DNA from: Euschistus heros
Lineage: Eukaryota; Arthropoda; Insecta; Hemiptera; Pentatomidae
Direction: 5' to 3'
NCBI GenBank assembly: GCA_003667255.2
Contig: RCWM02000021.1
Span: 5,066,501 to 5,130,500 of the forward strand
Length of the DNA: 64,000 bases
The notes beneath the pieces are model-generated. The model had not been told where the DNA came from, did not search any database, and was given only the letters and a program-made list of their open reading frames with translations. The position numbers and the translations under genes were made by a program. This document shows, one piece after another, positions 33,722-44,999 of this stretch (position 1 is the first letter of the stretch; each line of letters starts with the position of its first letter).

Positions 33722-34370
33722 CCTTCAGTCCAAGTTTATCATTCGTTTCGTTGTTTACAAGTATGCCAAGACTAGTGGAAGCAGTCATTCAAGCCAGAGG
33801 GGGCAATATGTTATTTATTAAATATAAATTTAAAATTTAAAAGTTAAAATTGTAAAAAATTAATATTTTAAAAAGTAAGTTTTCTAATTTTTTTGTTTAT
33901 TGGAAGGAATATTGTAATTTATTTTAATAAAAAATTTTATGTCCAGTTTAAGAACGTTTATTATAGACTTCAGAACCTTTCTTTATTATGAAAAAAAAAA
34001 AATATATGTTCTTATAAAATTTAAATATTTCAAAGTGTTGCGATACTTTCGACAGGGATTTTATAACTGGTTTCAATATGGGACAGAGACAAATTTCGGA
34101 CTGCGGTCAACAAGATCAAATTTCCAGAAGTAGTTAAAACACAAATTAATAGAAAGTGGTCAAATCAGGCAGAGGTGATAAAAAATATTGGAAAGAATGA
34201 AATAGTAAGTAATAAACTGTTGAACGTGTCCACAGATGGCTGAAATCGAAAGTTTTTACTTTGACTAAAAATTAAGGTATGATATCGTAATCCTTCACTG
34301 ATTGAATAATTATTTATATAAGAATGAGAGATTTTCAGCGATTAGTCTATTTTTAGAGGCGTAGGGATGT
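33716..34370. other. AT-rich stretch with a possible Tc1-like N-terminal relic
   Basis: Near 34085-34230 a plus-strand frame (FPEVVKTQINRKWSNQAEVI) resembles the second helix-turn-helix region of Tc3-like transposases (VKAVRERIRRNPRRS...). Very decayed; no ends found. Confidence 0.3.
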
Positions 34371-34609
34371 GGTGACCCCATCGCCCGGTCAAAGTACCGC
34401 AATCAACCTCTGGCCCTCCAGGTTGGGGGAACACACTATCACCCACACTGTAACCGAATGCAGTGAACTGTACACAAGGTCAAGCACAGTACACAGTAAG
34501 GAGTATAACATGAACCAGATCTGATTAATAGGTATGAGTATCGTAAGAAAAATATCGACAGTTCACGTCAAATCGTTTTTGAGCATATCCATTCATTCAT
34601 ATCTATGAA
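34371..34609. other. GC-richer patch then short dispersed repeat
   Basis: 34371-34510 is GC-richer (ACCGCAATCAACCTCTGGCC) but unrecognised. 34545-34622 (TTTTTGAGCATATC, ATCTATGAATACACGAT) recurs at 63230-63310. Confidence 0.4.
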
Positions 34610-34960
34610 TACACGATGAACCTTTTAGGTTCGAGAGAAGGGTGCTGCGAGGGATGTTTATTGGGGTGCTTGAGAAAGGAATGTGGCGAAGTAGAAAGAA
34701 TTAAGAGGTATTCGACATATACAATGATCGGTCTTTATCAAATTTTATAAGAATAAGCAGGCTGAAATGGTTTGGCCATGTCAGCAGAATGAATGAAGAC
34801 AGACAGTTAAATAGGTGTATAAAGGAAAGATCTTCACCATTAGAGCAAAGGGCCGACCAAGAGCTCGATGGAAGAAGGTGAAAGAAGTCAATGTAATGTA
34901 GATGTCCACAAGAAATGTAGAAGCCAAGGACCACTTATGTAGAGCTAGGAGAAGAAGAAA
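34610..34960 (+). pseudogene. LINE C-terminal tail fragment
   Basis: The plus strand reads RRVLRGMFIGVLEKGMWRSR, then DIYNDRSLSNFIRISRLKWF, then GHVSRMNEDRQLNRCI. This is the standard LINE tail with LKWFGHVSRM. It is interrupted by stops. The minus-strand frame here is a shadow. Confidence 0.7.
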
Positions 34961-35289
34961 AATACATGATGCATCGATATCAGAAAAATATCGATTGCTG
35001 GTGCTGCTGGGATAGAATATTTAATGACAGTTTTCTTGTGAGGAATTTAATGGAGGGTTTTTTTTTTTTTAAAACAATATTTGACACTAGGACCTACCGT
35101 TTAGGAGCTATATCAAAAAAGTCAAGTTTGAAACCCATTCTTTCTCTCAACGTTGTTTATTTCGAATAATGATTAATAGTTATTAAATGAATCAACTTGA
35201 TCCTTTTATTTTTTTATTTTATTTATTTATTTTTTTTATTTTTTTTTATTTATTTATTTATTTTTTTTTTAACTATTGATTGATATTTA
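34961..35289. other. Spacer with A/T simple repeat
   Basis: (TTTA)-like simple repeat at about 35200-35270. No gene. Confidence 0.5.
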
Positions 35290-36010
35290 CAACTGTACAC
35301 AATATACATCAAGGAAATTTGAGGAAATTATTATGACATGTAAATCACGTGTGAAGAACTACTCACTAGTAGCACATCAATAAAAGTTCTAAACTGGAAG
35401 GTCTAAAGTTCTTTTTAGACGCCTCGGTGAGTTATCAAGCAAGTTGGAAGACTAATGGATTCGAGCGAGAGTGCAGTTTACTATGAAAGGATTGGTATCT
35501 GGTTTGGGCTAAATTAGCAATATATCGAACATTAAGATCTTTATGGATGACTTTATTTGTGACAAAGTAAGAAGGGTTAAGGATTTTGGATTTTAAGGAC
35601 TGGATAAGAGAAGAATTCGATTGTTTAGTGGAGCCGCAAAGCTCAAATCTTTGCGTCCAAATATAAATTTAAATGAGTCTTTTGTAATTTTTTAAAAGCT
35701 TTCAAAGTTTGTCTAGTAAATGTTGCCTATAGCCTATAGTCTAGGGCCGTTTCTTGTCGTTTTAGTCTTGTATGTGGATTCGTGAGACGTGAGACGTTGG
35801 CCAAATGGAGTCCCAAATAGCGGATCAGTTCAACGAGGGTTAGAGGAATGTCATTAAAGGATACTGTAGGAACCTACAGGAAGTCAAAGGTTCACGACGA
35901 AGGGTAAAGGTTATTTGATGGGATTTATTTGGGATCATTATTTACTGATAACAAACATGTGTCATCAGGGTTTGTGGTGAGGACGGTGTTAAGATGAGTC
36001 GGGATGTCAG
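35290..36010 (-). pseudogene. Jockey-like LINE family J, decayed fragment
   Basis: Antisense landmarks: GTGAAGAACTACTCACTAGT, TTTTTAGACGCCTCGG, AGAAGAATTCGATTGTTTAGTGG and GTGGTGAGGACGGTG. Near the high-coordinate end the minus strand reads TNPDDTCLLSVNN, the active-site region with both Asp kept. This shows the ancestral state that the inverted arms have lost. Confidence 0.65.
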
Positions 36011-36304
36011 CTGTACATACAGTGTATAAAATTGAGGAACTAAAAAAATAAATAAATAAATACAAATTTATTTTCTAGTTTCATAACTGAAATGACCTTT
36101 AGTGTTTTAACAATAATTAATTTTGAATAATAATTAGCATGGATTTTTAGGCTAAACGAAAATATCAAAAGGATTTATAATCACAAAAATGATTTATGGA
36201 AAATCCTATTGTTAGAAGATTTTGAAGATATTGAACAGGCCTGTTTAAAATTAAAACGAGCGAATCATACAGAAAGCTTCTGGTGAGCAAATATTTACCC
36301 CATA
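36011..36304. other. AT-rich spacer
   Basis: No feature seen. Confidence 0.5.
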
Positions 36305-36500
36305 CTCTCTAAATACCGAGGGCGGGAATAGCCAAGAAGCGAATTGTCGAGTCTCACACGTGTCTGATTTAGGGTTCGAAACCGTTCAGATCAAGAATTT
36401 TTGCGGAGTATACTCATCTGTTGATTTACTATAGGGATGGGACGTGTACTGTAATTCATAGTGCTTTCCCCTATGTTTTGCTCTACTATAAAACTTTATT
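36305..36500 (+). mobile_element. tRNA-like SINE head, different family
   Basis: AATAGCCAAGAAGCG resembles an A box and GGGTTCGAAACC is an excellent B box, about 50 bases apart, as in tRNA-derived SINEs. No complete cloverleaf and no clear 3' tail or target duplication, so a functional tRNA gene is unlikely. Confidence 0.4.
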
Positions 36501-36720
36501 TTATAAAAAACGTTTTATACATAATCCTAAGTCTAGTTATAACTTCTTCTAGTTAATAGATAAAATATCTTTATGTAGGAAAAACATTTAAAGTAAAAAA
36601 AAAAATTGAATTTTTATAAAACAAATAAAATGATAATTTACCATTATGGGACAAATAAAAGATTTTTATTATATAAAAGAAAATTTATCAATCAATTCGA
36701 TTTGAGCAAATTAATGGTAA
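36501..36720. other. AT-rich spacer
   Basis: No feature seen. Confidence 0.5.
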
Positions 36721-37128
36721 TTATTGTTCATATTGACTGGCATCAGACTGGGATGAAAGTAGATATTGGAAAAGAAGTGTTTTAAATGAGCTTAAGGAAG
36801 GGGCATGGCTTATTTCAGGAGGGAGGGTGTTCCAGAGGGTACTGGATCGGGCTAGGAACGAATGCTGGTATAAAGTTGTTCGATGGAAAGGCAAGTATAG
36901 GTCAGAGGAACGTGATCTTGTTGTGAATCGGGAGTAGAAGGAATACTTGAATTTCAACAGATTATAAATGTAGGATGGGCGATGGTGATAAATGACCTGA
37001 TAAAGGAATGAACCTAGGAAGTATGATTTGCGGGTGGATGAGTAGAGCCGCTTCAAGTCCATGTACAGGTGTGAGACATGAGAACGCCTTGGGGTTCCGA
37101 AAAAACAAATCGAACGAAGCAATTAATG
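36721..37128 (-). pseudogene. LINE ORF2 C-terminal fragment (CR1/L2/Jockey type)
   Basis: An open frame of 133 codons carries RRSHVSHLYMDLKRLYSS, then LPFHRTTLYQHSFLARSSTL, WNTLPPEISHAPSLSSFKTL. RRxxxxLxxxYxxx and the FxxSFxxRxxxLWNxLPxxI...FK block are the classic end of CR1/L2/Jockey LINE polyproteins. The frame is unusually well preserved compared with family J. It abuts a Helitron 3' terminus. Confidence 0.75.
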
Positions 37129-37158
37129 AGAGGACGAAGCCGCGACTGTGGATGCTAG
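37129..37158 (+). mobile_element. Helitron family A, 3' terminus only
   Basis: GAGGACGAAGCCGCGACTGT...GCTAG then T: hairpin and CTAG end directly next to the LINE fragment. The rest of the element is not recognisable upstream. Confidence 0.55.
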
Positions 37159-37271
37159 TATAACATACACAAAGAATACGTGTATAAAATATACACAATA
37201 ATACCTACACGATTATGGATTTGAAAAATAAATTGAAAATGAACTTAATCAGTTTAGTTATGAGAAATTAA

Positions 37272-37495
37272 TTATCTTAATATCTTAATATATATAAATT
37301 ACGTGTCGCCGCCTAGGGGCCGGCTAACACCTAAACTACTGAACCGATTTTAATCAAATTTGCACACCGTGTGCAGTTTGATCCAACAAAAAAGATAGGA
37401 TACCTTATATCTTAATTTATAGTCGCAATATTATTTGTATATTATCTGCAAGTCACAATTATCTGTTAGCTCTATACGATTCTAACATATGGCGG
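37272..37495 (+). mobile_element. Helitron-like 5' end, third family
   Basis: ATATATAAATTACGTGTCGC and CCTAAACTACTGAACCGATT...AATCAAATTTGCACACC resemble 5' regions of insect Helitrons. No 3' end is seen before the next element. Confidence 0.45.
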
Positions 37496-37499
37496 TATA

Positions 37500-38372
37500 A
37501 GGTTATACTATTATATAAAAGGACAAGCAATGTTTCGTTTGTGTTCACTAACCGCCAAAAACTACTGAACCAATCTCTACCAAATTTTGACTACATCATC
37601 TTTATAGGATGGTTTAGCAATAGTAAAATCTAATCATTTTCAACTAATTCTTTATTGAAAAATGAATAATAAGTGGATAACAGTGAAGTTCAAAAATGGC
37701 GGCAATTGCAATCTACATGAAAGGTTAAAATGTACAGTGTTACATAGAGGTGAACATTGATAATAAAATTTACTTATTTTCAATTAAATTGTTATAAAAA
37801 CAGGTATATGGAGTGAAATATACCAAAGTTTAACTACATCATGTTCATAATTCTAGGTTTAGCAACAATAAAAATTTAAATGTACAATGTTGAGTGTTAG
37901 AAACGGGTTTTGCCACACTATGACATACTTTTATGGTTAGAAATTAAAATCCAACCAGATCAAATCAATAAAATTATTTCTGTCGAATGAAAATTATTAA
38001 AAATCAAAATGCCGATCCTCAGCTGTTTAATATTGTGTGTAAAAATATGAACTTTGAACCTTTAGTTGTGAGCACTGATAATGCAGTTTCGTAATAGTCT
38101 CTGTCCATCTGGATTACCAACTCATATATTAAAATTGAAAATTGGATGTCTAATTATGCTTTATGTTATCTTCAAACACCTAATCAATCTAAATTTAACC
38201 CAGTTAATAATGGCTGCTATGCGTGAAAATATCATCAAAAATAAAATTTTCAATTCTTCACTTTAATACAAAATTTTTATCGATAAATATTAAAAAAAAA
38301 TTAATTATTAGTTAAAATTATCTAAGATCTACACTTATGAGAGCGGACGAAGCCTCGACGGGGGATGATGAA
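37500..38372 (+). mobile_element. Helitron family A, array copy 1
   Basis: Starts TATACTATTATATAAAAGGA and ends GAGCGGACGAAGCCTCGACG followed by GATGATGAAG, so its CTAG is mutated. The next copy starts immediately after. Confidence 0.7.
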
Positions 38373-38780
38373 GTTATATATAAAAAGACAAGCCATTTTC
38401 GTTCGTTATCACTAACCGCGAAAACTATAGAACTATTCTGTACCAAATATAACTATATCATCTTCATAGTTCAAGGAAGGTTTAGCAATAATAAAATTTA
38501 TATATTTTCTATTAAATAACTGTTTAAAAAGCGATAAATATGTGGAGTGCAGTAAAGCGAGCGCCATTTAAGAGAGGTTACAATGATCCGGTGTTAAATA
38601 TAGCTAGAAATTGATAATAAAGTTACTTAATTCAATTAAATTGTTATCCAAAAAGCTATAAATATGTGGCAAGCGACAATAGAGTTTTAGTAAAACTAAT
38701 GAACCTATCTGAACCAAATTTTAACTACATCATCATCATAGTTCTTGAAAGATTTAAAATTAGAAAGTTTACCATAATAA
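38373..38780 (+). mobile_element. Helitron family A, array copy 2 (3'-truncated)
   Basis: Starts TTATATATAAAAAGACAAGC and follows the family A 5' half. It has no 3' hairpin; copy 3 follows. Confidence 0.65.
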
Positions 38781-38785
38781 TAACT

Positions 38786-39769
38786 TATACTATTATATAA
38801 AAGGACAAGCCATTTTTCGTTTGTGATCACTTACCACGAATACTACTGAACCAATATGTGCTAAATATTAACTAAATCATCTTCATAGTTCCAAGAAGGT
38901 TTAGCAATATTAAAATCTACTGATTTTTCATTTATTTTTTATTAAAAAAAGAAAATATGTGGACAACAGTGAAGTTTGAAAATTGACCAATAGGTGGAGA
39001 GGTTCTACGCGAGAGGTTACAAAAGAGCTTGAAATCGATGATAAAATTTACTTATTAAACTATAAAGAAAATTATTAAAAAAGATTTAAATATGGTGTGC
39101 GATATGTGGATCCCAGTGAAGCTTGAAAATCGAACGATTGTGTATAGCACCATCCCACAATAGAGTTAACAATGGTAAACTGAACCTATCTGTACCGACA
39201 TCTAAATAAATAATTTTTATAATTCTAGGAAGGTTTTGCAATGGTAAAATTTACAATAACTAAAATTTAAATGTACAATGTTGAGAGGCAGGACTGAGGT
39301 TTGCCACACTGTCATATACTTTTATAGTTCGAAATCAACATCCAACCAGATGAAATCAATAAAGTTATTTCTGCCGAAAACAAATTATTACTAAATCAAA
39401 ATGTCGATCCTTTACTTTTTTATATCGTGTGTAAAAATATGATCCACGGGCCTTCTGCCGTAAGCACTGATAATGCAGTTTATTTTCCGCAAAAGTTTCT
39501 TAGTCTTTATCCAACTTGATTACCAATTCATACATTAAAATTAAAAATTTTATGTCTAATGGTGCTTTTACGCAATCTCCAACTGCCTAATCAGTGCGAT
39601 CATAACTAGATTAATAATTACTGCTATGCGTGAAAAAATCATTGAAGAAATAATGCTGAACCACATGCTAAAATACAAGAATCTTATCGATAAACAAATA
39701 AAATATTAATTTTTAGTTGAAATTAGCTTTACTTATGGAGGGCGGGCGAAGCCGCGACAGGGATGCTAG
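38786..39769 (+). mobile_element. Helitron family A, array copy 3 (complete-looking)
   Basis: Starts TATACTATTATATAAAAGGA and ends GGGCGGGCGAAGCCGCGACA...GCTAG before T. The GCGG/CCGC hairpin lies 10 nt before CTAG, the clearest Helitron terminus in the window. No coding capacity. Confidence 0.8.
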
Positions 39770-39910
39770 TACAGTCTTATATAGTTAGAAATAATTACAA
39801 TAGTTCTTTTATACAATAATTACAGAACTTTCTCTTATACACTTGCCTAAACTAATGTCCTCGAGGTCTGTCTTTTTAAGACCAGAAAAACAAAGGTTAC
39901 AGCGATTGAA

Positions 39911-41231
39911 ACTAACAAGGGGAGGACACACTCAGTCTCTCACGGATCTTGTTGGCAATTTTTTTGGAGGTTCCTGGTCAAAAAATATTAGACACGTGTT
40001 TTGCCGTTCCGACCAATGGGCTCTAGAAGCCGAGAAAAAAGTAAAATAGCATTGAACTAATTTATTTTATATCTCGAGTTTAAAAAATGATATCAACATG
40101 ATTCTTGCACCAAGATTTTTATTTTTGATTGCGGATTTATAGAAAAATACAGCTGCTCCATAGATTTTGGTTAAGGTTAATTAAATTCTAAAAAAAAATA
40201 GATTTTCAAGTAAACTACCTCTATAGATCTTTTTACACAAAAATTGACGTCAGATTCTAATTCAGCACCCTCAAAAACATTGAAAAACTTGTATTCAATA
40301 AAATCAAAAAATATTATTTTTCACCCTCTTCGTGGGGAAGAATTTTTTAAAACGATTATTGGTTACTTTCCTTTAAATAGCTAATACTTTGTCACGCAAT
40401 TCATTCATTAGTATCGCTGGAAAGAGGAGAGCCTCAGCTTTCTTTTGATGTATATTAATGCAAATTTCGATCAATAAAATACCTATTAAAAGAATTGGCA
40501 AGTCCGAAAAACATATTTATTTTTAACTTGAGTTTGAAACCAGATAGGAAAATGAAACCAAAGACATTTTAAGCGTATTACCACCCTGTATTTTGAATAA
40601 AAAAAATGAAGTTGATACGTTAAAACGTCTAAGCGTAATTCATGTTTTTGTCAATTCAAACAAAAATTGCCTACCATTTGGTCAGGCAAATTTTGAAGCT
40701 TACGAATTTTTATTTTTATTTTTGGATGAAATTTTGGTATTTAAGGGTTCTTTTTAATGCTGAATTCGGATCTGATGTCGGTTCTTGAGAAAAAAGTGTA
40801 TTGAACGTAGTTCAATAAAAAAACGATATTTTTTGTTTTTATTGAATAAACGTTTTTCAATGTTTTTGAGGGTGCTTAATTAGAATCAGGCGTCAATTTT
40901 TCTGTAAAAAAATTTATGGAGGCAGTTTGCTTGAAAATCTAATACTTTTTTTAGAAGTAATTAACCTAAACATAAATCTATGGAGCAGCTGTATTTTTCC
41001 TTAAATTCGCAATCAAGAATAAAAATCTTGGTGCAAGAATCAAGTTGATATCATTTTTTAAACTCAAGATATATAATATTTTAATTTAATGCTATTTTAT
41101 TTTTTTTCTCGGCTTCTAGAGCCCATTGGTCGGAACGGCAAAACACGTGTCTAATATTTTTTGACCAGGAACCTCCGAAACAATTGCCAACAAGATCCGT
41201 GAGAGACTGAGTGTGTCCTACCCTTGTAAGT
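39911..41231. mobile_element. Large foldback element, arms over 400 bp
   Basis: Left arm 39911-40322 and right arm 40818-41231 are inverted copies: ACAAGG.GAGGACACACTCAG, GCCGTTCCGACCAATGGGCT and ATACAGCTGCTCCATAGAT all recur reversed. The spacer is about 495 bp without a recognisable gene. Open frames in the arms are parts of the palindrome. No target duplication was confirmed. Confidence 0.8.
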
Positions 41232-42980
41232 AACAATAAATACTAAAAGGATACATAAACACTGGCAAATTGATAAATAACATAAATAATAATAACGTTT
41301 TTAAAGCTTAGAATGAAAATTGGCAAGATAATGGCCCCTAACGACAGGTAAGTAGGTGGAGACACAGAGTCTATTAATACCACGCGGAGGGAAGACGAGA
41401 TAATTATAGAAACTCCTGGCCATTGTTCGACATAGTTGGCTTCGAGTCTAGCGCCGTGGTAAGGGAATACCCGCAGGCGGATGTAGCAGTAGTCCATGGA
41501 TAACCTGACAGAGGTTGACGTAGATGGCTGACGTACATTAAGGTAACTTCAAGGTAATTTAGGTCACCGCATCATCCGAGGTCAGAGACCTCTCGTTACA
41601 AAAGACAAAGGAGTTATATAAACTTTATTAGTATACAATAAGAAAAATATTCACAAACGAAAACCGTTGACCCGTATGCTTAAAGTGCAGATTAGATACA
41701 AAAATATAACAATTTCGAAAAGCAGTTTCTAATCAAAACTAAAAAAGACAAAAAAGAGATCGACATGGATGAGATTCTGGATGACTCCAATAACCAAAAG
41801 GTTTCGAACAGGCAGAGTTCGATTCCGAACTGGAGAAGGTAATATTAACTTCGTAGAAGTCACACTGAATAGAACCTGTTGGTAGCCGTCCTGTATTTGC
41901 TAAAAAGAACAGGAAGTCTGGTTCCCAACAGCAATATCAACAGTACTGCCAATTTTGAAACAGATTACAATTCAAACCATACATTTTCGTCACCCACCCA
42001 TAATATAAATATTTTCATTTATGGAAATATTAATCACAATTGAATCAGTTTCTATAAAAAAGGTTTCAGTCCATTCTTTTCATAAAATGAGTAAGCCCAT
42101 GGTAATTTTAATGAAGGCTTACATGCACCTTTATAGCAGAAAATACTTCACTCCAATGCAATGCTTGAAATGACTTATTTCATTGGCTGAAGTCTTATAT
42201 TTTAGAAAATTGTTTTTCAGTGCGAACTCATTTTATGTAAAAAATGGACTGGAGCCCTTTTAGCAGAGACCGAATAATTATTTTTTTTCTGGAGGGTTTG
42301 TTAAATTCACAACAGTATAAAAAAATAAATAAAATAACGTATATGAAAGGTTTTTTTTTTTTACCCAATCGATTTCTTTATTTTCTCATAAAAAAGTTTA
42401 AGCCTTTTTTAAATGATAAATTAAAAATAAAGTTATACTAACATTACAAAAACACTATAAAAATATTCTGACTTAATAGGTATTTTAAGATAATGGAGTC
42501 TGTCTAGTATTATTTAGTATATGAAGCTATACTATTTCCTATAGACTGGATAAACGCCCTATCTAGGACTGAGTTCGCACTCCACCGTCCAGGGACAATA
42601 AGCATTAGAGTCCTTTCCGTACTCAAAACAATGACCACCCATACGCACCGCTAAGCACTCATACTCACAACAAAGGAAGCCCCGTAATGAACAGCCAAGC
42701 CCGACTTTAAGACTCAACAAACTGATGACAACTTCACTCTTTTAGTAATATTAACTTTTAGGAACTTTGTTCGGGCCAGAATTTGATAGTTAGTATTTAA
42801 TGAATAAGGAATGCATTTAACATAACTAAATAAATAAAAAGCTTAGCGAACCCGAAGGTTTGATACAGACACAACCAAAATCTGACCTTTAAGAAACGCT
42901 AATCCCAAAAATCAGCCCAGGCGCAATCCTCCCTCCCATCTATGTCTCGGGATACCCCTCAGACGTTTACCCGACAGCCT
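41232..42980. other. Non-coding stretch with two GC-richer patches
   Basis: 41330-41600 is GC-richer. A minus-strand frame from a Met (MDYCYIRLRVFPYHGARLEA) follows a pyrimidine-rich CTCTGTCAG that could be an acceptor, but no donor is clear. 42550-42720 is another GC-richer, unrecognised patch. Nothing else seen. Confidence 0.35.
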
Positions 42981-42986
42981 AAAACT

Positions 42987-43005
42987 AGAGATGGGCCGAC
43001 TAGTC
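42987..43005. repeat. Terminal fragment of the 30462 TIR element
   Basis: CTAGAGATGGGCCGACTAGT equals the right tip of that element. Confidence 0.6.
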
Positions 43006-43019
43006 TAACGTTAACGCTG

Positions 43020-43330
43020 CAGAGATGAGCTCAGAAGAGACAGACACTGTATACGTAACGAAGCAATGAGATACATAATGGGGATAGTTTCAGTGAAGGA
43101 AAAAGTAGAGGAGTATAAACTCAGGTCGTTGGGACAGTTACGGAGAATGGCAGTGACAAGGAAGACCAAATGGTATATAGGAGAGTCATGTAGGAAGGCA
43201 TAGTGTTACATATAAGGAACAGCTGGAAGAACTAGAAGAAAGGTCTGGCGCCAAACGGCTGAAGATAGAAACGAATGGCGGAAGTGGACTCAAGCTGAAG
43301 GCGTACACTGAAAGGCTTAAGAGCAAGAGA
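43020..43330 (+). pseudogene. LINE C-terminal tail fragment
   Basis: The plus strand reads RNEAMRYIMGIVSVKEKVEE, then YKLRSLGQLRRM, and later AEDRNEWRKWTQAEG. The LxxLGxLxRM block and the AxDRxxWR ending are typical of LINE tails. Confidence 0.6.
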
Positions 43331-43929
43331 AAGAAGAAGAATTTTACTAAACGCTAAATTTAACTAAAACTATGGCAATATTTCATAAAGTTGTAAAAAT
43401 TAAATTTCATATGTTAAAAATGAATACAGCTGAGTAATAAGTTTTTTCCTAAAACTGATTTTAAATAAAGACCTTAAACTATTTTATTCAATCATTAACT
43501 ATTCTAAGGATTGCAGACTATATTAATTTATTAATTCTATTATGTATATTTAGGGTTTTCAAGGTTCTCGACGTTCAGTCAATAAAGTAACAACATTATA
43601 GCGACATTTCGTGACATTATTGTTCTCATAATCATGCCCTACAGTGAACAAAACAGGTTATAATACAATTAAATATTTAATTTAAAGAATAAACTTAGTA
43701 AAAATATACATATATAAAATACATTATTAGTTGAAACATCTAACTGTATATAATTAAAAAATATGGAGGAGTATGAATGTAAAATGCTACTGATGACATT
43801 ACTACATAAACAACTAAACTAAACCAACTAACTATAACTGTAGTGCACTGACACCAAGAAGTATGGAAATGTAAAATGAGTGAGGGTTTAGGAGTGGTTG
43901 GGGGATACGAGGTTTTCCAGACCTTATGG
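43331..43929. other. AT-rich non-coding stretch
   Basis: No feature seen. Confidence 0.5.
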
Positions 43930-44556
43930 TTTTTGCCGGTAAAGGTAGACGGAAATATAGTTTGATTTTTAAACAGCATGGTGCTTCGCCACATTATTCG
44001 AAAGCAGTAAAAAAATAAACCAACGATATACATTGATAGGTAGGAATGCCTTCCCCTGTAAAAACAGACTCATCTGATAATTCGCCTCAAAAATTGATAT
44101 TCTTCAATATCAGCTGCATTCAGAAGCCAACGGCAAAATTAAGGTCTATATATCATTATCATTGGGTTTTAAACCTTATATTGATAATTTAATAAAATAA
44201 AATCCTTTGATCTGGTGTCGCTTTATTGACAGTTTTCCTTTATGTTCTATTAAACAATAATTTTTTTCTGTACTTTTTATTCCAATAAAGAGTTAATCAT
44301 GTCTAAAATACATATTTCCATTAATTGATTATCATAATGCACCAGGTTTTTCCGGTTTTGAAAAAATGTTTAAACAAAGTGGAGACATTACAGCTTATAG
44401 AGATATTAAAAAAAAAAAAAGTGGTTTCCTCATAAAAGTCTTCAAATCTATATCTGCAACGGATTGGAATCGAAACACCGGAAGAAAGGTCTGCGGCATT
44501 TTTCTTCATTTTTTTTTTTTTTTTTTTTTTTTTTTACAGTAAGGACTCACCCTTTA
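43930..44556 (+). mobile_element. IS630/Tc1/mariner-type relic, second copy (D-to-H)
   Basis: The plus strand reads LIFKQHGASPHYSKAVKK then a stop, aligned with the 5740-6861 copy, which also has His for the catalytic Asp and a stop at about the same place. The remainder follows that copy to GACTCACCC. Internal A and T runs have expanded. No 5' end found. Confidence 0.6.
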
Positions 44557-44999
44557 TATATACACAAACAGACATGAACCCACTTTTCAACTTTCCAGCC
44601 ATATATTTAGTGTCTAAGAGAACATTAATTTTGATTTAAATAGGTCCAAAATCGAGGAGGAGGGTGCCTGTTGAGAAAGTAGGTTGACCCAAGTGGCTCT
44701 TTGTCATATCCTCGTTGAGTGGCATATCTATTTAGAAAATTAATTGAAAAATTTAAGTGGAGGGGGGCGTGAAATTGGGCTAACTAGCTTAATATTCTCT
44801 CTAGTTCCACTTCATCAATGTTCCCAACGTTTTCTCCTTGTTTTCACTCCTATCGTAATTTTAATTATAATGGATTTTTACTGTATTTATTATTAATTTT
44901 TTTAAACACACATAACTGAGGATGAAATGATATATATAAATACATAAATATACACATTCTATATGAAAAAACATTTTCTACTGAAAATACCTTCAGTCC
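44557..44999. other. AT-rich non-coding stretch
   Basis: No feature seen. Confidence 0.5.

Noticed and set aside
34701..34934. 77-codon minus-strand frame
   Set aside because: Shadow of the plus-strand LKWFGHVSRM LINE tail.
39843..40049. 68-codon plus-strand frame
   Set aside because: Most of it lies inside the left arm of the foldback element and has no domain.
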